Positions 52,785-62,148 are shown, numbered from the stretch's first letter. The stretch: DNA of 64,000 bases from Reyranella sp. (GCA_019750135.1 JAIEOV010000010.1:186001-250000); one strand, 5' to 3'. Numbers and translations: made by a program. Notes: a model not told the origin generated them from the sequence alone.

Positions 52785-52934
52785 GCGTCACGAACGCGGG
52801 GTGGCACCCGGCAGCGACACGCCGCGCGCGACATCACGTACCAATCACAGCCGCAAAGCGATGGTACGACTTGTGACGCCGCGCGCAGGCCATCTTGCCT
52901 TGCCCGCCCATGCCGGGCGTAGAATGACGGCGCG

Positions 52935-53273
52935 ATGAACGCGCCTCGCTCCCCTGGTTCCGATCCGCCGACCGAATTGGCCGAGGTGCAGCGCGACCTC
53001 ATGGCGGCAGCCCAACACGCGCGCGAGGAAGCCGGCCGCGCCCGCCGCATCGCCGACACCCAGACGCAAGTCGACGTCATCGGCACCCTCAGGAGCTATG
53101 CCGAGCAGCTCGACCGCGAGGCCTTCCTGTTCGAGCAGCAGGCGGCGCAGTTCGCCGAGAAGTTCGCGACCACGCGCCGGCTGGCGAAGGACATAAAGCA
53201 GCTGGCCGACGAGGCGCGCGCCAAGCTGCAGCAGATGGCGGACCGGCTGAAGATCCCGTCCCGCGAGGGCTAG
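52935..53273 (+). CDS. Coiled-coil hypothetical protein
   Basis: A 112-residue soluble helical protein (ELAEVQRDLMAAAQHAREEA, YAEQLDREAFLFEQQAAQFA, LADEARAKLQQMADRLKIP). It is predicted coiled coil through most of its length. No family recognised. Its stop overlaps the convergent hydrolase gene by four bases. Confidence 0.62.
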   Translation: MNAPRSPGSDPPTELAEVQRDLMAAAQHAREEAGRARRIADTQTQVDVIGTLRSYAEQLDREAFLFEQQAAQFAEKFATTRRLAKDIKQLADEARAKLQQMADRLKIPSREG

Positions 53274-53914
53274 CTCGACCAGGCGATCGCGTGCTCGAAG
53301 TAGCGGATGTCGTCGGGCCAGGCGCCGCGATGATGGCTGAAAGCGCGCCTGAGCGGCATGGCGATGGCGTTGGTGGCGCCGGCCTGGGTGACCTCAGGGC
53401 CGTCGGCGGCGAGCCGCGCCGCCGAAGGTTGTCCGGGCCGGATGAAGGCGATGTGGCCCGGCCGGTGACGGTCGGGGTTCTCGTAGACCGCGACCACCAG
53501 ATTGCCCCGGTTGGCGCTCTGCTGGGCGGTCGCGGCGTCGGGCAGGCGGCGCCAGCCGGACGATCCGCCGTCGGTCGCGAGCCAGCGCATCTGCGCATTC
53601 GCCAGGAGCACCGGCGAATGCTCGGGCGGCCGCAGGATGTAGACGCCGAGCTGCTTGGCTAAGGAGGCCACGAAGGCGCTGCAATGGGTTGCCGCCGGCC
53701 GGGCGTGCGGATCGTTGTCGACCTCGCCGGTCTCCCAGTTGACGTGCTTGTGGGGCAGCCAAAGATGATCGACGCCCGACGCATCGAGCCGCTGCAGCAG
53801 CCGCTCGCCATTGGGCGTGACGGGGCCGCAGCAGGGTTGCGCGAGGGCCGGCGCGGCCGGCAGCAGCAGAGCCGCCAGCAGGAGACGGCGCGACAGTGGG
53901 GCGGGGCGAAGCAT
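53270..53914 (-). CDS. Secreted NlpC/P60-like cysteine hydrolase
   Basis: A 214-residue protein with a twin-Arg-like signal peptide (SRRLLLAALLLPAAPALA). The mature part has THCSAFVASLAKQLG, typical of the catalytic Cys helix of NlpC/P60 or CHAP amidases, and RPGHIAFIRPG around the catalytic His. It may cleave peptidoglycan peptide bonds or act on another amide in the periplasm. PCCGP near the mature N-terminus could form a disulfide. Substrate unknown. Confidence 0.68.
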   Translation of the reverse strand: MLRPAPLSRRLLLAALLLPAAPALAQPCCGPVTPNGERLLQRLDASGVDHLWLPHKHVNWETGEVDNDPHARPAATHCSAFVASLAKQLGVYILRPPEHSPVLLANAQMRWLATDGGSSGWRRLPDAATAQQSANRGNLVVAVYENPDRHRPGHIAFIRPGQPSAARLAADGPEVTQAGATNAIAMPLRRAFSHHRGAWPDDIRYFEHAIAWSS

Positions 53915-54014
53915 CGAAGTCAACTTTAGCCCCAATTCAGACCCAGGGCGCTAGCGGAGCGCGGCACACACCCCAATCCATTGAAAATATCGCCGCAAGG
54001 CGTACCTTCGAGAC

Positions 54015-54239
54015 ATGAACAAAGCGGCCCTGCTCGAGGAGCTTGAACAACTGACCGCGCATGAGCGTCTGGAACTGGCCTATGGCTTGCTCGACAGCGT
54101 CTTGCACGACGCTGCGGCGCCGCCACTCAGCGACACCCAGCGCGAGGAACTGCGGGCGCGGCTGGCGCACCATCAGGCTCATCCTGACGACCCTGGCGTC
54201 ACCTTGGACGACATCCGGCGCAAGTTGCTTGCCCGATAG
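54015..54239 (+). CDS. Antitoxin of a ParE-type addiction module
   Basis: A 74-residue protein: LLEELEQLTAHERLELAYGL, LSDTQREELRARLAHHQAHP, VTLDDIRRKL. This is the layout of the 'addiction module component' family that neutralises RelE/ParE toxins; the helical N-terminus and the DD-I-R-x-K-L end are typical. It ends five bases before the toxin gene. Confidence 0.82.
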   Translation: MNKAALLEELEQLTAHERLELAYGLLDSVLHDAAAPPLSDTQREELRARLAHHQAHPDDPGVTLDDIRRKLLAR

Positions 54240-54244
54240 AGGCA

Positions 54245-54547
54245 ATGGCGGTTCGCATCCTCTATAAGACGGCCGCCGAGGCCGAGATCGAGGAGGCGTT
54301 CGGCGCGTACGAGACTGTACGGCAGGGACTAGGGATCGACTTTCTCGAAGAGCTGGCCCGCATCGAGGGCCACCTGCATGCCAACCCGGCACTCTATCAA
54401 AGGATCGAGGGTGAAATGAGACGCGCCGTCCTGCGGCGATTTCCGTACGGATTGTTCTACGTCGTCGATGGCGAGCAGGTGAACGTGCTGGGGTGCCTTC
54501 ATCTGCATCGCGATCCCTGCTCGTACACCGAGCTGCGGGAACGATAA
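54245..54547 (+). CDS. RelE/ParE-family toxin
   Basis: A 100-residue protein: VRILYKTAAEAEIEEAFGAY, FLEELARIEGHLHANPALYQ, RRAVLRRFPYGLFYVVDGEQ and VLGCLHLHRDP. This is the ParE/RelE fold with the conserved R-x-F-P-Y-x-x-F-Y segment. ParE toxins poison DNA gyrase; RelE toxins cut mRNA. The LRRFPYGLFY pattern favours ParE. It forms a toxin-antitoxin operon with the upstream gene. Confidence 0.85.
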   Translation: MAVRILYKTAAEAEIEEAFGAYETVRQGLGIDFLEELARIEGHLHANPALYQRIEGEMRRAVLRRFPYGLFYVVDGEQVNVLGCLHLHRDPCSYTELRER

Positions 54548-54558
54548 GGCACTATCGC

Positions 54559-55119
54559 TCATCGCCCGAACCGAACGCTGGCGACCAGCCGCAGCAGCCG
54601 CTGGGTGTTGGCCTCGTCGAGCGGCGGCCCGTACCACAGGGCAAGAGTATAGTAGAGGCACTTGCCGTCGTAGGAGATGAAGTTCGTCTGGCGCTCCTCG
54701 CGCTTGCCGGGACACAGCTTCTGGACGTCGACCGGCAGCACGCCGAGGCTGCCGATATCGGCGCCGCGACGCGCATGACCGGTGATGGTGCATTCCGGTG
54801 CCGTGCGGCGAAGGTTGGCCACCACCTGGCTCACCGCGCGCTCGTGATGGTCGGAGGTCGCCGCCTCGGCCCAGGCAAGGCCGCTGGGACTCGCCGGCAT
54901 CGCGACCATCGGCGGCGCGGCTCCCAGCACGACCTCGACGAGCGGCGAGCATGCCGTGCACACCAGCCGCTCCGAGACCGGCGTGGCGCTGCCGGCGGCG
55001 GTGGTGACGGGCATCGTGACCCACCCCTCGGGCGGGGCCACCGACGACACGCACTCCTGCGCCAAGGCGTTGCCGCACGCCAGCGACGCCATCGTCGCGA
55101 TAAAGGCCAGACGTCGCAT
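54559..55119 (-). CDS. Secreted cysteine-containing hypothetical protein
   Basis: A 186-residue protein, strong GGGGAGGA ribosome site, signal peptide (RLAFIATMASLACGNALA). The mature part has at least six cysteines (ECVSS, LVCTACSPLVE, PECTITG, KLCPGKRE, GKCLYYTLALWYG), suggesting disulfides in the periplasm. No family recognised. Confidence 0.7.
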   Translation of the reverse strand: MRRLAFIATMASLACGNALAQECVSSVAPPEGWVTMPVTTAAGSATPVSERLVCTACSPLVEVVLGAAPPMVAMPASPSGLAWAEAATSDHHERAVSQVVANLRRTAPECTITGHARRGADIGSLGVLPVDVQKLCPGKREERQTNFISYDGKCLYYTLALWYGPPLDEANTQRLLRLVASVRFGR

Positions 55120-55165
55120 GATCCTTCCTCCCCACACGAGGATGTTCGTAGTCATTCAGATGAGG

Positions 55166-55852
55166 TCATACCGCCACCACAACGTCCCGAAAATAGCCGC
55201 GCGAGCCGTCGCCGACGAACAGGCCGACCGGCCCGCGACGGCCCGCGAAGCGAAGGTCGTCGACGACGAGCACCTCCACGCCGTCGACCCGGGCGACGAG
55301 GCGCGGGCCCGCGATCTCGAGCCGCAAGCGATGCCAGCGGCCGAGCGCGATGTCGGCGCCCTTCTCGTAGCGGCCCGGGAAGCGCTCGCGCGAGTCGGAG
55401 AAATGGAAACCCGGATCGGCGACGTACTGGATGGCGCGGTCGATGCGCGGTGAAGGCGGCGGCGGCACGTTCAGCCGGCCGTTGGTCATGCGCAGATAGA
55501 CCGTCTCGTGACTCGAGCGGTCGTCACTGACATGGAACGACAGGCCGACGAAGCCGCGATCGTCGCGCGCGCCGCGTCCCGTCAGCACGCCCGCCACCGC
55601 GACCTCGAGCACGCCATCGGTGAAGGACGGCGCCACCAGCGCCATGCTGGGCCGGTTGCCGCCGCCCTGGGTGTCGAGGCGCAGCGCCTGCTCGGCGTCG
55701 GTGAGCTCGACCGCGAGGCAGTCGTGGCCGTCCCATGTCGCGGGAGCGGCCGTCACGAGATTGGCCGCGATCGGCCTCGGGACGGCGGCCTGGGCGTCGC
55801 CGAGGAGGAAAGGCGCGGCGGCAAGTCCGCCGATCAGGGTGCGTCGCTGCAT
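55166..55852 (-). CDS. Secreted LamG/DUF1080-like carbohydrate-binding or hydrolase protein
   Basis: A 228-residue protein with a signal peptide (RRTLIGGLAAAPFLLGDAQA). The mature beta-rich part has FTDGVLEVAVAGV, DRGFVGLSFHVSDDRS, GRWHRLRLEIAGPRLVARVD and GPVGLFVGDGSRGYFRDVVV, the concanavalin-like pattern of DUF1080/LamG domains. The ligand is probably a sugar, but no catalytic residue can be assigned. Divergent from the LysR gene, 55 bases between starts. Confidence 0.7.
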   Translation of the reverse strand: MQRRTLIGGLAAAPFLLGDAQAAVPRPIAANLVTAAPATWDGHDCLAVELTDAEQALRLDTQGGGNRPSMALVAPSFTDGVLEVAVAGVLTGRGARDDRGFVGLSFHVSDDRSSHETVYLRMTNGRLNVPPPPSPRIDRAIQYVADPGFHFSDSRERFPGRYEKGADIALGRWHRLRLEIAGPRLVARVDGVEVLVVDDLRFAGRRGPVGLFVGDGSRGYFRDVVVAV

Positions 55853-55907
55853 GGCGCCAGCTAGCGCTGCCCTCAGCCATCGATCCAATGCATAATACGC
55901 ATCCGTC

Positions 55908-56831
55908 ATGAGCCAGATCGATCTCCGCCGCTTCGACCTCAATCTGCTGGTCGTGCTCGACGTCCTGATGGCCGAGCGCGGCGTCAGCCGCGCGGCGGCG
56001 CGGCTCGGGCGCACGCAGTCGGCGGTCAGCCATTCGCTGGCCCGCCTGCGCGGGCAGCTCGGCGATCCGTTGCTGCTGAAGGGCGGCCGGCGCATGGAGC
56101 CGACCGCCTTCGCCGTCGAGCTGATGGAGCAGATACGGCCGCTGCTGGGCGGCCTGCAGCGCGTGCTGGCGCCACGCCGGCGCTTCGATCCGGCGACGTC
56201 GAGCCGCGTCTTCCGCCTGGCCGCGCCCGACTTCGCCCAGGCGATGTTCATCGACCTGCTGACGACGGCGCGACGGCGCGCGCCGGGCGTGTCGATCGAA
56301 TGGACGGGCCCGCGCGAGACCATGCTGCTCGAGCTCGCCGAGGGCCAGCTCGACCTCGCCATCGCGCCGGCCGGCCTCGCCCTGCCGATGGGCCTGGAGT
56401 CCGAGGACATCGGCGCGCTGCAGTGGCGCTGTTTCGCCCGGCGCGGCCATCCCGCCTTCCGCCGCTGGGACCGCCGCGCCTGGAGCCGCTGGCCGCACGT
56501 CGTGATCCGTGTCGGCGATCAGCTCGAAAGCCCGGTCAACGTCGCCGCCACCGCCGCCGGCATCGACCGCACCATCGCGGGCTGGGTGCCCAACTTCTCC
56601 GCCGTCGCGCCGGTGCTGGCCGCGTCCGACCTTCTGGCCACCCTGCCGATCCCGGCGATGGCCGGGACGCTCAAGCCGCACGGCCTGGAGAGCCGGCGCG
56701 TGCCGTTCGCGATCGCGCCGATGCCGCATGTGCTGCTGTGGAGCGGGGTGCGCACCCACGATCCCGAAGTCGCCTGGCTGCGCCGCCTGCTCACGCCGCT
56801 GGCCAAGACACGATTTGCGATGGCGGTTTGA
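55908..56831 (+). CDS. LysR-family transcriptional regulator
   Basis: A 307-residue regulator. Its N-terminal winged HTH (RFDLNLLVVLDVLMAERGVS, RAAARLGRTQSAVSHSLARL) is followed by a LysR substrate-binding domain. LysR proteins usually control a divergent neighbour, here the DUF1080-like gene, and respond to a small ligand. The S53 protease gene follows on the same strand after 111 bases. Confidence 0.9.
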   Translation: MSQIDLRRFDLNLLVVLDVLMAERGVSRAAARLGRTQSAVSHSLARLRGQLGDPLLLKGGRRMEPTAFAVELMEQIRPLLGGLQRVLAPRRRFDPATSSRVFRLAAPDFAQAMFIDLLTTARRRAPGVSIEWTGPRETMLLELAEGQLDLAIAPAGLALPMGLESEDIGALQWRCFARRGHPAFRRWDRRAWSRWPHVVIRVGDQLESPVNVAATAAGIDRTIAGWVPNFSAVAPVLAASDLLATLPIPAMAGTLKPHGLESRRVPFAIAPMPHVLLWSGVRTHDPEVAWLRRLLTPLAKTRFAMAV

Positions 56832-56942
56832 GATTATCGCACCGTTCCATGTGCAAACTGCAAGCGATGCGGCCGTCGCCGTAATGACACTCTTCGACTT
56901 TGACGCTATCCCCTTCCGCTCGGAGTCTGAGCGGAGCGGGGC

Positions 56943-59900
56943 GTGCCTCCCAGCAGTTACAACATCGTCGCCAACTCGACCTTCCTCGACGCCACCGGCG
57001 CGGTGGACGTCGGTACCCAGCCGTACATCCAGACCCTGCAGGCCAACACCACGAACGACCTCGGGACGGCCACTCAAATCCTGAATTCCCTGCTGGGCTA
57101 TCCCGGCAGCCCCAATCCCCTGTATCCCTCCGGCGGCGGAGATCTCGTCAATGTCGCGCTGATGGTCGAGCGCGCCGCGCCGCAGAGCCAGCTCGACGCG
57201 CTGCTGAATGGCGACTGGGCCGACCGCGCGAGCTATATCGCGAGCCAGGGCGACAACATCTGGTCGACTTTCGGCGCCGATCCGACGCTCTACGCCAACA
57301 CCCAGCAGGCGGTCCTCGACGCCCTCGGCAACCCGGCCGTCAACCCGATGACCTTGGCGACGGAGCAGGGCTACGTCGGCAGCGCCGAAAACCGCACGAT
57401 CTGGCTGACGCTCACGGCCGACCAGTTCAACACCCTGTTCAATTCCACCCTGCTGTCGAACGACCAGGCTTGGGCGTGGCCGGGCCCTCTCAGCCTGCCC
57501 AACACCATCCCGCTCGACACGATCGCCGGCCTGTGGGTCGACCAGGGCGTCCACTTCCACAATCCGGTGGTCACCGGCAGTCCGCCGACCAGCCCGATCA
57601 CGGCCGGTCCGGTGTCGTTGGGCAACTGGGCGGCCGTCTATGACGGGCAGCAATGGGCGAGCGACGTCGCCCTCGTCAGCGCCGCCGTCACCGCGACGCC
57701 GGCCGCGCTCGCCGAATACTACAATTTCCCGCTCGACATCGGCCTGTCAGCGCCGGCCATCGCGTTGGTGGAAACCGGCCTCGACCTGCCGAACCTGCTG
57801 GCCTCGTTGAACCAGTATCGCCAGGCTCTCGAGCTGCGGCCCCTGACGCCGGCTGAATTCCAGGCGATCGGCACCGCCGCCAATGTTGCGACAGCCGCCG
57901 GCGACCAGCTTGAGCTGGCGCTCGACGTGTCGGTAATTTCGGGCGCGGCGCCCAACAGTGCGATCTACATGTACGGCGCCGCGGCGGAAAACACCGAAGT
58001 CACCGGGTTCCTGGCCTACCAGAACGCCTTCTTCGACAGCACGCGCAATCCCGCGATCCTGTCGTCGTCGTGGGCGTACTTCTTCTCGATGACCCCGAAC
58101 TCGCCGTTCCAGGCGGCGTGGCAGGACCTGTTCATCGACGGCATGCTGAGCGGCGTGTCGGTCCACTTCGCCATCGCCGATCAGGGATCGAACGGCTTCC
58201 AATTCAACGGCACGGGCAACGTGCCGGCCAGCACGGTACCAGCCTATGCGCTGGCCGTAGGCGGGACATCGGCGTCGTCGGGCTACTCGACGGTCAATGA
58301 CGTCACCCTTGCCTCGATTTACGAACTCGCCATGCAGGGCAACCAGGCGGTCATCTTCGAGCTGGTCGCCGCCGGGTTGACGACGCTGCCGGCCAATGTG
58401 TCGACGGCCAATCCGCAGACGCTGACGGCTGGTTCCCCGGGCAATCCCTATGCCGGGCAGCTCAACCAGCTGATCGAGACGGTGTGGAACGAGTATTTCT
58501 TCGTGCCGGAAGACGGCCAGCTGCACGTGCGGTTCACCGAGAACCAGTCGGGATCGGGCGGCGTCGACCAGACCCAGCCGGTGCCCTACTACCAGAGCGC
58601 CTTCGGGCTGACGCCGGGAGCCAACCCGGCCAGCCCCAACGGCAACGGCCGCGGCGCGCCCGATGTCTCGGCCCTGGCCGGCGGCAACGCCTATTATGCC
58701 GTCCTGAACAACAACTTCATCGGTGACCCGACCCAGGCTGTGGTCACCGGCGACATCGGCACCAGCGCGGCGGCGCCGCTGTGGGCGACGCTGACCTCGC
58801 AGTTCAACGTGATCTTCGCCGACCAGGGGCTGCCCGCGCTCGGCTTCTACAACGACCTGCTCTACATCGCCGCCGCCGTCGCACCGGCCTCGTTCAACGA
58901 CATCACGCTGGGCAACAACAACAGCGCCTTCTACTACACGGGGGACACGGCCACCGGCTACATCGCCTACGGCGAGAACATCCAGCCCACCGGTTTCGGC
59001 TACGCGGCGGCGGTCGGCTACGACCTGGCAAGCGGGCTGGGCACGCCCAACGGGCTGCTGCTGGCGCGTGCCCTGGCCCAGGTCGCGCACGAGCAGATGT
59101 ACTTCGACGCGATCGACCCTTTCCTCAACGCCGACGGATCGAACTGGGGCGCCGGCGCCGCCGAGAGCCTGCTGATCCAGTCGATGTCGACGACCGAGGC
59201 CAACGTGCATCTGTCGCTGGGCGCGGCCGGCACCGTCTTCCATACCGAGGCCTCGGCCCAGTTCGCCTGGACCGCCCGCCTCGCCCAGCAGAGCCTGCAG
59301 CCAGACTTCGATCCCAACCTGGTGACGATGTTCGACCGCCAGGCGCAGGGCACGCTGATGCAGGTGGCGGTCGCCGACAACATGCATGTCGCCGTCTCGA
59401 TCGACGGCGTGCGGGCCGCGACGCCGCAGGCCGGCATCACCAGTCCCTTCGGCTTTGCCGATTTCACCACCACCGTGAGCTCCACCGGCTTCAATCCCGA
59501 CGTCCGCGTCGCCCTGCCGGTGGCGATCGCCGAGACCGCCGGCGGCGCCGACGACACCATCGCCGTCGTGCGCTTGCGCCAGAACGGCGAGGACAACCTC
59601 TCCGTCACCTTCTTCCGAGTCGACGACTACACCGGGACCATCGACCTCGGTGGTCCAGTCTATCGGCCCGGCGACTCCAATTACCTCGCGGCGGCGCAGG
59701 ATCGGGCCTACCTGACGCAGGACGGACGCGAGACGATCGGCGGGCCGGGCTACGGCCAGTGGAGCCAGACCAACCTGGCGAACGTCGATGCCGGCGACAT
59801 CATCGCCATGCTGCTGACCAACAATACCAGCGGGCAGACCTTCTTCTCGTTCGCCCGCGCCAACGAGAAGGTGAACGGCCAGGACGTCGCCCACCTGTGG

Positions 59901-60023
59901 AACTACGGTCTGAACACCTGGGGTTTCGAGGACACGTATGGCGGCGGCGACCTCGACTACAACGACCTGGTCATCGGCCTCGATTTCATCAGCTCCTACG
60001 GCAGCCAGTACCTGATGAATTAA
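56943..60023 (+). CDS. S53 (sedolisin-type) serine-carboxyl protease with C-terminal DUF4114 domain
   Basis: A 1026-residue protein, GTG start behind GGAG. The S53 triad is visible: Glu 324 and Asp 328 in LELALDVSV and Ser 608 in the GTSAAAPLWA motif; GRGAPDVSALAGG precedes it. The Asp-Ser distance (280) is longer than in sedolisin (~203), so an insertion is present. Residues 1-210 may be a pro-domain. The C-terminal ~150 residues contain GFEDTYGGGDLDYNDLVIGL, the DUF4114 calcium-binding-like signature seen in secreted repeat proteins. No N-terminal signal peptide is visible, so type I secretion is suspected. Confidence 0.85.
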   Translation: MPPSSYNIVANSTFLDATGAVDVGTQPYIQTLQANTTNDLGTATQILNSLLGYPGSPNPLYPSGGGDLVNVALMVERAAPQSQLDALLNGDWADRASYIASQGDNIWSTFGADPTLYANTQQAVLDALGNPAVNPMTLATEQGYVGSAENRTIWLTLTADQFNTLFNSTLLSNDQAWAWPGPLSLPNTIPLDTIAGLWVDQGVHFHNPVVTGSPPTSPITAGPVSLGNWAAVYDGQQWASDVALVSAAVTATPAALAEYYNFPLDIGLSAPAIALVETGLDLPNLLASLNQYRQALELRPLTPAEFQAIGTAANVATAAGDQLELALDVSVISGAAPNSAIYMYGAAAENTEVTGFLAYQNAFFDSTRNPAILSSSWAYFFSMTPNSPFQAAWQDLFIDGMLSGVSVHFAIADQGSNGFQFNGTGNVPASTVPAYALAVGGTSASSGYSTVNDVTLASIYELAMQGNQAVIFELVAAGLTTLPANVSTANPQTLTAGSPGNPYAGQLNQLIETVWNEYFFVPEDGQLHVRFTENQSGSGGVDQTQPVPYYQSAFGLTPGANPASPNGNGRGAPDVSALAGGNAYYAVLNNNFIGDPTQAVVTGDIGTSAAAPLWATLTSQFNVIFADQGLPALGFYNDLLYIAAAVAPASFNDITLGNNNSAFYYTGDTATGYIAYGENIQPTGFGYAAAVGYDLASGLGTPNGLLLARALAQVAHEQMYFDAIDPFLNADGSNWGAGAAESLLIQSMSTTEANVHLSLGAAGTVFHTEASAQFAWTARLAQQSLQPDFDPNLVTMFDRQAQGTLMQVAVADNMHVAVSIDGVRAATPQAGITSPFGFADFTTTVSSTGFNPDVRVALPVAIAETAGGADDTIAVVRLRQNGEDNLSVTFFRVDDYTGTIDLGGPVYRPGDSNYLAAAQDRAYLTQDGRETIGGPGYGQWSQTNLANVDAGDIIAMLLTNNTSGQTFFSFARANEKVNGQDVAHLWNYGLNTWGFEDTYGGGDLDYNDLVIGLDFISSYGSQYLMN

Positions 60024-60024
60024 C

Positions 60025-60984
60025 TCAGGCGACCGCCAACCCCGTCGTCTCGTCGACGCCGGTCTTGAGGTTGATGCACTGCACCGCCGCGCCCGACGCA
60101 CCTTTCCCGAGATTGTCGAGCGAGGCCACCGCCAGGATCTGCTCCTCGGCGTCGTTGCCGTAGACGGCGAGCTCCATGGTGTTGGTGTCGACCAGCCGGT
60201 CGGCCCGCAGGAACCGGTCGCGCTCCAGCCACTTGCGGTCGGCGAGCGGCCGCACCGGCACGAAGGTCTCGCCGGCATAGTAGTCGCTCAGCACCTGGTG
60301 CACGTCCTTGGCGCTCACCTTCTTCGCCACGATGTCGCGCGTGATCGGCACCGTGATCAGCATGCCCTGGGCGTAGTGGCCGACCGACGGCACGAACAGG
60401 GGAGCGTGCGTGAGGTGGGAGTACTTCTTCATCTCCGGCACGTGCTTGTGCGTCAGCTCGAGCCCGTAGAGACCGAACGGCTCGACGCCGGGCTGTTCGT
60501 GGACGGCGATGAGCTCCTTGCCGCCGCCGGTGTAGCCCGAGACGCCGAACACGGCGGGCGTTGAATCGGCGCGCACGATGCCGGCATCGACCAGCGGCCG
60601 CAGGATGGCGATGGCGCCCGTCGGATAGCAGCCCGGGTTGGAGATGCGGTTGGAGGCGAGCAGCTTCTGGCGATGGTCCTTGGCCATCTCGGGGAAGCCG
60701 TAGGTCCAGCCGTCGGCCACGCGATGGGCGGTGCTGGCGTCGATCACGACCGTGTCGGCGTCACCCAGGGCGGCCACCAGCTCCTTGGCCGCGGCGTCGG
60801 GCAGGCAGAGCACGGCGATGTCGGCCGCCTTGGCGATCTCGGCGCGCTTGTTGAGGTCCTTGCGGTCGGCCATCGGCAGCTCGAGGAGCTCGATGTCCGG
60901 CCGGTCCTTCAGCCGGTCGAGGATCTGCAAGCCAGTGGTGCCGTGCTGGCCATCGATGAAGATCTTGGTCTTGTTGCTGGTCAT
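60025..60984 (-). CDS. argC: N-acetyl-gamma-glutamyl-phosphate reductase (type 2 ArgC)
   Basis: A 319-residue enzyme of arginine biosynthesis that reduces N-acetylglutamyl phosphate with NADPH. It has an N-terminal Rossmann start (KIFIDGQHGTTGLQILDRL), the catalytic Cys in SNPGCYPTGAIA, VSGYTGGGKEL, and HKHVPEM. The short length and the N-terminal DGQHGTTG are characteristic of the alphaproteobacterial type 2 form. Ribosome site GAGAGAGAGAAG. A 220-base leader separates it from the upstream lipoprotein gene. Confidence 0.95.
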   Translation of the reverse strand: MTSNKTKIFIDGQHGTTGLQILDRLKDRPDIELLELPMADRKDLNKRAEIAKAADIAVLCLPDAAAKELVAALGDADTVVIDASTAHRVADGWTYGFPEMAKDHRQKLLASNRISNPGCYPTGAIAILRPLVDAGIVRADSTPAVFGVSGYTGGGKELIAVHEQPGVEPFGLYGLELTHKHVPEMKKYSHLTHAPLFVPSVGHYAQGMLITVPITRDIVAKKVSAKDVHQVLSDYYAGETFVPVRPLADRKWLERDRFLRADRLVDTNTMELAVYGNDAEEQILAVASLDNLGKGASGAAVQCINLKTGVDETTGLAVA

Positions 60985-61048
60985 GGTCTTCTCTCTCTCG
61001 CAAACTTTTGGGCCTTGGGAAGGGCCGACTGGAGAAGAAGGAAGGGAT

Positions 61049-61076
61049 GAAGCCGCCTGATCTCTCCAGCGGCTTC
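61049..61076 (-). other. Hairpin in the argC leader / after the lipoprotein gene
   Basis: An 8-base perfect stem GAAGCCGC / GCGGCTTC with a 12-base loop, about 65 bases upstream of argC on the minus strand. No U-tract. It could end transcription from the lipoprotein gene or form part of the argC leader. Confidence 0.4.
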
Positions 61077-61205
61077 GATACGGCGCGATTGTTACGCGCG
61101 CGCGTCTTCACACCGCTTCGAAAAGCGGCGGCGTCGCGACTCGAGGGGAGCGAGCGGCATCATGGTGGGCGCATATTTCATCGCGAACGCCCGATGTCAA
61201 GGGTG

Positions 61206-62054
61206 TCAGGATCGGACGCAGCTGCCCTGGTCGAAGAAGGTGGAGTTCGGATTGTTGAGGCCCTGGCCGGTGACGACCAGGCTGTTGTCCGGCCGCATGG
61301 TGAAGGTCGTCAGACGATCACCCCGCGGATTGATCGCGGTGAAGCGAAGCGGGCTGGTGCCGACGACGGTGGCCGGCGCGTTGGCGTAGTTCGCCACGGT
61401 GATGGAGCGGTCGGGCGCCACCACGAAGCTCATGGAGTAGCGCCGGGCGTCGGCGTTGTTCGTCTGCATGCCGCAGATCCAGCGGCCGGGCTCGATCGAG
61501 GCCAGGCTCGGCGCGGCGGCGCCGGCGGGAGCCGAGGCGACGGGCGCGGGCGCCTTGGCCGCCTTCGGCGGCGGCGCCGAGGCGGCGGCTGCGGGAGCGG
61601 CGGCGCTGTCCGGCGGTGGTGCCGGCGAGGTCGAGATCTGCGGGTTATTGCCGGTCGTGCTGGACGAGGAGGCGAGGTTGCGGCGGATGGCTTCGTTGGT
61701 CTCGCGCATGGAGTGGCGGACCACTACGTTCTGCGCGTTGAACAGGATGACCAGCTCCTTCTTCTGGACGTCCTGGCCGCCGACGAAGGCGCCGACATAA
61801 GGAATGAAGTTCTCCCCCTTGGCCGTGGTCCGCGCCCAGCGGTAGGTCCAGATCTCGTTCTGGGCGTCGGCAAACGATGTCGTGGTCGGCGGCCCGTAGA
61901 TGCGCTCAACGTCAGTACGCGTGGTGCGGCCGTCGACGATGAGCTGGTTGACGGCGTTGGCGTCCTGCTGGCGCAGCACCTCGTTGCCGCCGCTGGCGCA
62001 GGCCCCCAAGGCGATGCCGATCATTGCGACAGAGGCCAAGGCTTTGCGCGTCAT
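61206..62054 (-). CDS. BamE/SmpA-like outer-membrane lipoprotein with Ala/Pro linker
   Basis: A 282-residue protein with a GGGGGA ribosome site and a lipoprotein signal peptide with lipobox LGAC (Cys about 19). Residues ~40-115 resemble the SmpA/OmlA (BamE) fold (VDGRTTRTDVERIYGPPTTT, EIWTYRWARTTAKGENFIPY, LVILFNAQNVVVRHSM). An Ala/Pro-rich linker follows, then a C-terminal beta domain (RWICGMQTNNADARRYSMSF). It is larger than BamE itself, so it is more likely a paralogue of unknown envelope role. Confidence 0.7.
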   Translation of the reverse strand: MTRKALASVAMIGIALGACASGGNEVLRQQDANAVNQLIVDGRTTRTDVERIYGPPTTTSFADAQNEIWTYRWARTTAKGENFIPYVGAFVGGQDVQKKELVILFNAQNVVVRHSMRETNEAIRRNLASSSSTTGNNPQISTSPAPPPDSAAAPAAAASAPPPKAAKAPAPVASAPAGAAAPSLASIEPGRWICGMQTNNADARRYSMSFVVAPDRSITVANYANAPATVVGTSPLRFTAINPRGDRLTTFTMRPDNSLVVTGQGLNNPNSTFFDQGSCVRS

Positions 62055-62148
62055 TGTCGTCCCCCTGCACTACTATAACGAGCATGCGGCGCGACCGGCA
62101 AGGTGGGCTACTATCGACGCCCTGCCCGAAACGACGTTGGAGCCAGCC

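Noticed and set aside
55524..57653. 709-codon minus-strand frame across LysR and the S53 start
   Set aside because: Overlaps three supported genes in antisense and shows no protein family features.
57747..60278. 843-codon minus-strand open frame opposite the S53 protease
   Set aside because: It is the antisense of a strongly conserved protease frame; the translation is Arg/Gly/Val-rich with no domain and arises from high GC at third positions.
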